Assembly: GCA_038503035.1 (NCBI GenBank) | Contig: JAVSML010025536.1 | Location: 679,932-743,931, forward strand | Length of the DNA stretch: 64,000 nucleotides | From: Crocodylus rhombifer | Taxonomy: Eukaryota; Chordata; Crocodylia; Crocodylidae | Direction of reading: 5' to 3' | Shown: positions 59,698-64,000 of the stretch, one piece after another | How the letters are laid out: each line of letters starts with the position of its first letter | Numbering within the stretch: position 1 is the stretch's first letter | Made by a program: the position numbers and the translations under genes | The notes under the pieces: model-generated | Told to the model about the DNA's origin: nothing | Seen by the model: only the letters and a program-made list of their open reading frames with translations | Databases searched by the model: none

Positions 59698-60533
59698 TAG
59701 GGCTGTGCGAAATTTCACTCGGTGTTTCATTTTGATGCGTTTCAAGCTCAAAACAGTGAAATCAAAATGAAACAGAAGCATTCAAAACAGCTTTGGAATG
59801 AAACAAGGGAACTCAAAATGTTATGAAAGTTTCAAAATGTTTTGAGTTTCGAAGCAGGCTTACTGGCTTCAGTATCAGTCCCTGCTGGCAGCACCTGGCT
59901 CCTCTTATCTGGCAGGCAGATCGGGGGGCTCACCTGCACCCCCAAGAGGGCTGTGGGCGCCGTGCTGGAGTCCTCCTGGGGTGTGTGACCTGGATCTGCC
60001 TGCCAGATAACAAACTGGAGCTGGGCGCAGCCCACACCCAGTGCCAGGAAGATCAGTGCTGCCGCTGGCCCCAGGCAGCAGCATGTGGCTCCTATCAGCC
60101 TGCCAGAGGCTGTGTCCTCCTGGGGGTGCATGCCCCTGATCTGCGTGCAGGATGACAGGAGCCGCATGCTACTGCCTGGGGCCAGCGGCAGCACCGATTT
60201 TTCCTGGTGCCAGCATCAATCTGTCATCTGGCAGACAGATCATGGATGTGCACACCCGGGAGGACTCTGGCAGAGCTCCTGCAGCCCTCCCGGGGGTGCA
60301 GACAAGCCCCTGATCTGCCTGCCTGCTGCATTTTATGATTCCCCATTATACCCTGTGGGCAAAACAGTGAAACAACATTGAAACAGTGAAAGAGTTTTAA
60401 TGAAACAAAGTGAAACAGTGATTTCGAAGCAAAACAAAACTCGAAACGAAACATTGTTCTGTTGAAATGTCGAAGCGGAAGCTGAAGTAGAACGATGCTG
60501 TTTTGCACAGCCCTGCTGTTTTGCACAGCCCTA
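59698..60533. mobile_element. Non-autonomous hAT-like element, 836 bp
   Basis: The left end tagggctgtgcgaaatttc and right end gttttgcacagcccta are inverted repeats, flanked by an 8-bp duplication with one mismatch. Subterminal DNA is rich in gaaac/gtttc words (aaaacagtgaaatcaaaatg, cattgaaacagtgaaagag). The GC-rich core holds a 42-bp inverted pair. The final 18 bases are duplicated in tandem (gctgttttgcacagccct at 60497-60514 and 60515-60532), so the right terminus is present twice. No transposase is encoded. Confidence 0.85.
60056..60194. repeat. Inverted repeat inside the hAT-like element
   Basis: Arm 60056-60097 (gtgctgccgctggccccagg...) and arm 60153-60194 (...cctggggccagcggcagcac) agree at 39 of 42 positions when one is reversed, with a 55-base loop. 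Transcribed, this would be a very stable GC-rich hairpin. Confidence 0.9.
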
Positions 60534-60689
60534 CTGTTTTTGTGTTTCGCACAAAATCCCTTGTAACAAGCCTGAGGACTTTAATTACACAAAACATTTC
60601 AGACTTCCAGAAGAACTACACTTTGAAAAAGAAAGACTATGGGTACTACCAGTGGCAAACACCCCTGAAGGTGGTAGTCATAGTCAATA

Positions 60690-60697
60690 GATTAGGG
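60690..60697. repeat. Left target-site duplication
   Basis: gattaggg here and gattaggt at 60921-60928 match in 7 of 8 bases. Confidence 0.85.
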
Positions 60698-60920
60698 CAG
60701 GGGGGTCCAACCTTTTGAAAGTGGGGCCGGATCATGAACTTTTTATCACCCAGTGGGCCAGCGAGCCATATTCAAAGACCTCACAGGAAGCGGTATCATA
60801 TCACCCCCCTGAAACGAAAGTACAGTGTTTACTTTCATTTCCTATCACAGCACCGCGGGCCTCAGAAAACAGCTTGGAGGGCTGCATAGCAGCCCGAGGG
60901 CCGTATATTGGACAAGCCTG
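60698..60920. mobile_element. Non-autonomous hAT/Charlie-like element, 223 bp
   Basis: The left end caggggggtccaaccttttg and right end tattggacaagcctg are inverted repeats of the 'CAGGGGTGTCCAAAC' hAT type. The text ggggccggatcatgaac, gggccagcgagccatatt and gcagcccgagggccgtat is characteristic of this family in vertebrates. The flanking duplication is clear. No coding capacity. Confidence 0.9.
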
Positions 60921-61379
60921 GATTAGGTGAAAAGATGCCTGGAGGACCCTAGCAGATAAATCATTCCCAAACCTGCAGAAAAAGGAACTTCCCCCATCCC
61001 CGTGCAAGGCCATGTCAATCTGTTCTGTCTTTCTTGATGTCAGATCTGATGGTCAATGTGAGACAAGCAAGGTCCTTCCATGAAACCTCAACATCACCTA
61101 AAAGTCTCCAGTCCCTGTTCGGTATCCCATATGCAGCTCTGGCCAATTTCTGATGCTTCAGAGGAAAGTGGAGATAACACCTCCCCTCTGCTGCACCCAC
61201 CCATATGCATCCACTCCCCCCAGGGGGTGCAAAACTCAAATTATGACAGAAGGTTACTTAGATTCCTAGTTAACCAGCGGAGCTGCTGAAGCCTGAGTTG
61301 CTCATTCATGTTTGAATATGACTGAAACTATAACAAACATGTTCAAAGTTTGAAATGAAAGGAGGGGAAGAGAAACACT

Positions 61380-62150
61380 CAGATCAACAAGTTCCAAGGC
61401 TGGAAAGTACCAGTGATTTTGCTCAACACTCATTCATACAGGCTGACTAACTTCTCTCAAAAGGAGAAACACATCATATCTGTCAGGCAGATCTCCAATC
61501 TCCCCTACAAGATTCCAGGCAATGGGAAGTGCACCGCCTCCCCTGGTCAAACACTCTGATGTGTAATCACTTGCTCTTAGGAAATAACATCCTATTTCAA
61601 AGGTTGATTTTTTTTTCCTAACTCCAATTTTTAGCTGTTGACTCTTGTTACATCCTTGTCAGCAGGGTCAAAAAGTCCCTTACTATCAAACATCATTTCC
61701 ATGTGTCAGTACCTCTATAAAATGATCAAACCCTCTCAACCTTTTATTCAATAACTGAATAAACATTGTTCCTCACGTCACACTTTGTTTTCCAGCCTCT
61801 AGATTGCTTTTTGTGGTTTCCTCTGAACTCTTCCAAATGCTGGCATTTCATTAAGTATAGGCTCCAGCACTGGCACATATGCTAGCAGTGATCTCTCGAA
61901 TGCTGTGAACCAGAGGCAAGTTCACTGCCCTACTTGTTCTTCTTACATATCCACATATGGTATTAGCCTTTTTGCCAGCATCATTACGCTGTGATGTCCC
62001 CTGAATCCTGGGTCATAGTCTCTAACAGGAGCATATAGTCTTCATTCCCAGCTGTATTAGAATACATCCCAGTCATGCCCAAGTAACCCAGATTAGTGAT
62101 GATCTGTCATCTTTGTCTGCTACCTTGCCAGTCATGGTGTCACCTGCAAA
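61380..62150 (-). mobile_element. Old, diverged CR1 LINE fragment
   Basis: In reverse orientation the region keeps the CR1 order: 3' end (caagttccaaggctggaaag), then cctctgaactcttccaaatg, taggctccagcactggcaca, agtgatctctcgaatgctgt, ggtattagcctttttgccag. These correspond to the RT C-terminal and post-RT part. It is far more decayed than the CR1 at 55.7-56.8 kb, hence an older family. No open frame survives. Confidence 0.7.
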
Positions 62151-62324
62151 ACCTGACAGCAGATATTCTATATTGTATTAGATAATTACAATAAAGTCCA
62201 TTGTGCCAGCCTGGATCTATTTGCCTTTTAAGGGTAATACCAATTACTGAGCATTTAATAGCTATGATTTTATGTAAGGACTAGCATCTTTTTGGTCAGA
62301 GGTAAGGTTGGCCTGGTGCTTATG

Positions 62325-62470
62325 CCAGTTACCTGGTTTCAGGCTTGCATGTGTTTTAATTTGTCATCTTCAAATCCCTTACTTGAATTTGGGGAAGTCG
62401 CTTTATCCCTTTGTGCCTTAGTTCCTCACTGGGGCGGTAATACTTTCTATCTCTTATCTTTAGATAGTAA
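62325..62470 (+). repeat. MIR SINE
   Basis: cttgaatttggggaagtcgc, tttatccctttgtgccttag, ttcctcactggggcggtaat match the MIR core and 3' part ('cttgggcaagtcactt..ctgtgcctcagtttcctcatctg'). Confidence 0.65.
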
Positions 62471-63885
62471 GCTTTTCGGGATTTGGACTGAATTTACACT
62501 GGATTTGACTATGCATTGCTTCTAATACAATTTTCGACAATAATGTAATCCACATGGATGGTGATGACAAGCTTGTCCATTTGATTAAAATCAGCAATGC
62601 AAGACCATTCTCATTTTTTCTCTTCTGTTATTTTGGAAGGCTTTAAAATTATGTACAAAAATGGCAAATGAACTTAAATAACCATTTTGATCAATGAATC
62701 AATCAGACTAATTTTAAATGGGTCTCTCCACATTTGTTTGAGAAAAATATTTACTTCTATTGTGCTGACTTTAAGAAGCCCCCATTACTATAATATTAAA
62801 TATATAATTGAAAAACCCCCTTTTAAATAGTGTTGGCAACATTTTTGAAGTTTCACGGAGGTATGTTCATTAAGAAACACAAAGAGATTGCAATTCACTG
62901 GCTATACACTCAAGATGTTGCCACTGAGAAAATCTGAGTAATAACAATTTAGGTCAGTGACTGTAAAACAATCCTATAAACACAGACTATACGATTTAAA
63001 CTGGGGCTTAGCTTCCCAACAATTATGTCAGCAGCTAATGGTAATATCTGGTGGACTTACCCATCCTTCCTGCTGCACCATTTAAAGTGACACCATCCCA
63101 GTTTCTCACTCTGCATCTATCATAAAGACACATTGATTTCCTTTCTGGGGAAAGCACATATTTCTTCCCTCCTGCTAAGAAGATAAATCTGACAGATTTT
63201 AATCAAATGTAGTTGTTCACAACTATAGAAATGTTTCCAGTGCCACAGACAAATACAAACAAAAAAACCCAACTAACATATTTTTTTTTGAAGAGGAGGA
63301 GGGTTCTCGATGCCAGGCTTATTTGATGTATACACCTGTGCTAAAAATCTAAGTATATGCACTAGCAGTTAACATTTCAGAGTGCCCTATGGGCAAGTTT
63401 AACTTTACTGCCCTCCAACATAATGTCTTTCTTGTAGAGGTAACTGCGTATACTGCTATAGTTAAGGGGCTGTCAGTACTTCTATCATAAACTCCCTTGT
63501 TTCCAGGGCTTTTATAACTCAGCCATAAAAATTCTCTCCAAGCTAAAGCTTAGCTTACCGAGGAAGACCTGATTCTGATCTCAGAAAGGCAGTTGATACA
63601 CGTTCCCCTGTCTCTTGTAAAATTAGCTATTGTCCACAAGCAAGGACTCTTAGAAAACATGGCTGCCACACATGTCTAGCTGTATGAGAGATGTAGAAAG
63701 AATAACATTTTTGGCCAAAAATACTTCCCCCTCCCCTCCTTTTAACACTGCAAACAACCTGGCTTTTCTAGCTTCAAGTGAAAGGCACCAGGCAACTAAT
63801 ATCCCAATTTCAGGTGAGTTTTTAAAATTCTAGTCTGACTTTGTTCATTGTTCGTCCTTCGCGAGTGAAGATGGCCACATCCAGT
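62471..63885. other. Non-coding stretch, no gene seen
   Basis: Unique AT-rich DNA. The short CpG-containing phrase gttcgtccttcgcgagtgaa at about 63850-63869, just before the purine tract, stands out but is unassigned. Confidence 0.45.
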
Positions 63886-64000
63886 GGAGGGGAGAAGACA
63901 GAAAGGAAGCGGGAAAGAAGAAAGGAGGGAGAAAAGAGAAAGGGGGAAAGAGAGAAAAAGGAGAAAGATGAGAGAAGAACAAGAGAGGAGAGGAGTGGGG
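63886..64000. repeat. Polypurine (GA-rich) tract at window end
   Basis: About 115 bases almost wholly purine on the plus strand (gggagaaaagagaaaggggg and similar), running off the window. Such tracts can form triplex DNA and are prone to expansion. Confidence 0.9.

Noticed and set aside
59823..60381. Overlapping frames of 98-120 codons on both strands
   Set aside because: Same explanation: GC-rich core with inverted repeats of a non-autonomous element.

Overview
This window looks like nuclear DNA of a reptile, most likely a crocodilian, and is almost entirely non-coding. It is AT-rich overall and carries no compact operons. Its repeats are the kind seen in archosaur and turtle genomes: several CR1 LINE fragments ending in the TCATAGTT-type 3' repeat, old MIR/CORE-SINE remnants, and many short non-autonomous hAT-like DNA transposons, four of them with target-site duplications that are recognisable or plausible. 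The crocodilian assignment rests on the wording of the younger CR1 3' ends and is an inference.

Layout. 1-950 is microsatellite with alternating purine/pyrimidine stretches, followed at 961-1260 by a CpG island, the best promoter candidate here. 1.3-15.9 kb is unique sequence with old repeat remnants. Between 15.98 and 23.92 kb, four plus-strand blocks have good splice sites and an open frame. They are candidate exons of an unidentified gene and are not proven. 26.8-32.5 kb holds three CR1 fragments and two hAT-like elements. 35.6-37.8 kb holds an inverted pair of a roughly 380-bp repeat; one copy overlaps a 146-codon open frame with envelope-like features, and the other abuts a chimeric CR1 reverse-transcriptase piece. 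39.3-42.4 kb contains three palindromic MITEs, the last with a perfect 8-bp duplication. 43-55 kb is mostly unique, with blocks that look like conserved regulatory DNA. 55.4-57.4 kb is a DNA element with 14-bp terminal repeats that contains a broken CR1 reverse-transcriptase gene. 59.6-60.9 kb holds a hAT-like element nested in an old CR1, then a second small hAT. 61.4-62.1 kb is an old CR1, and the window ends in a polypurine tract.

No intact protein-coding gene, tRNA, rRNA or CRISPR array could be supported. The most informative features are the transposons and their nesting, the inverted envelope-like pair, the shared chimeric CR1 junction and the candidate exon chain.
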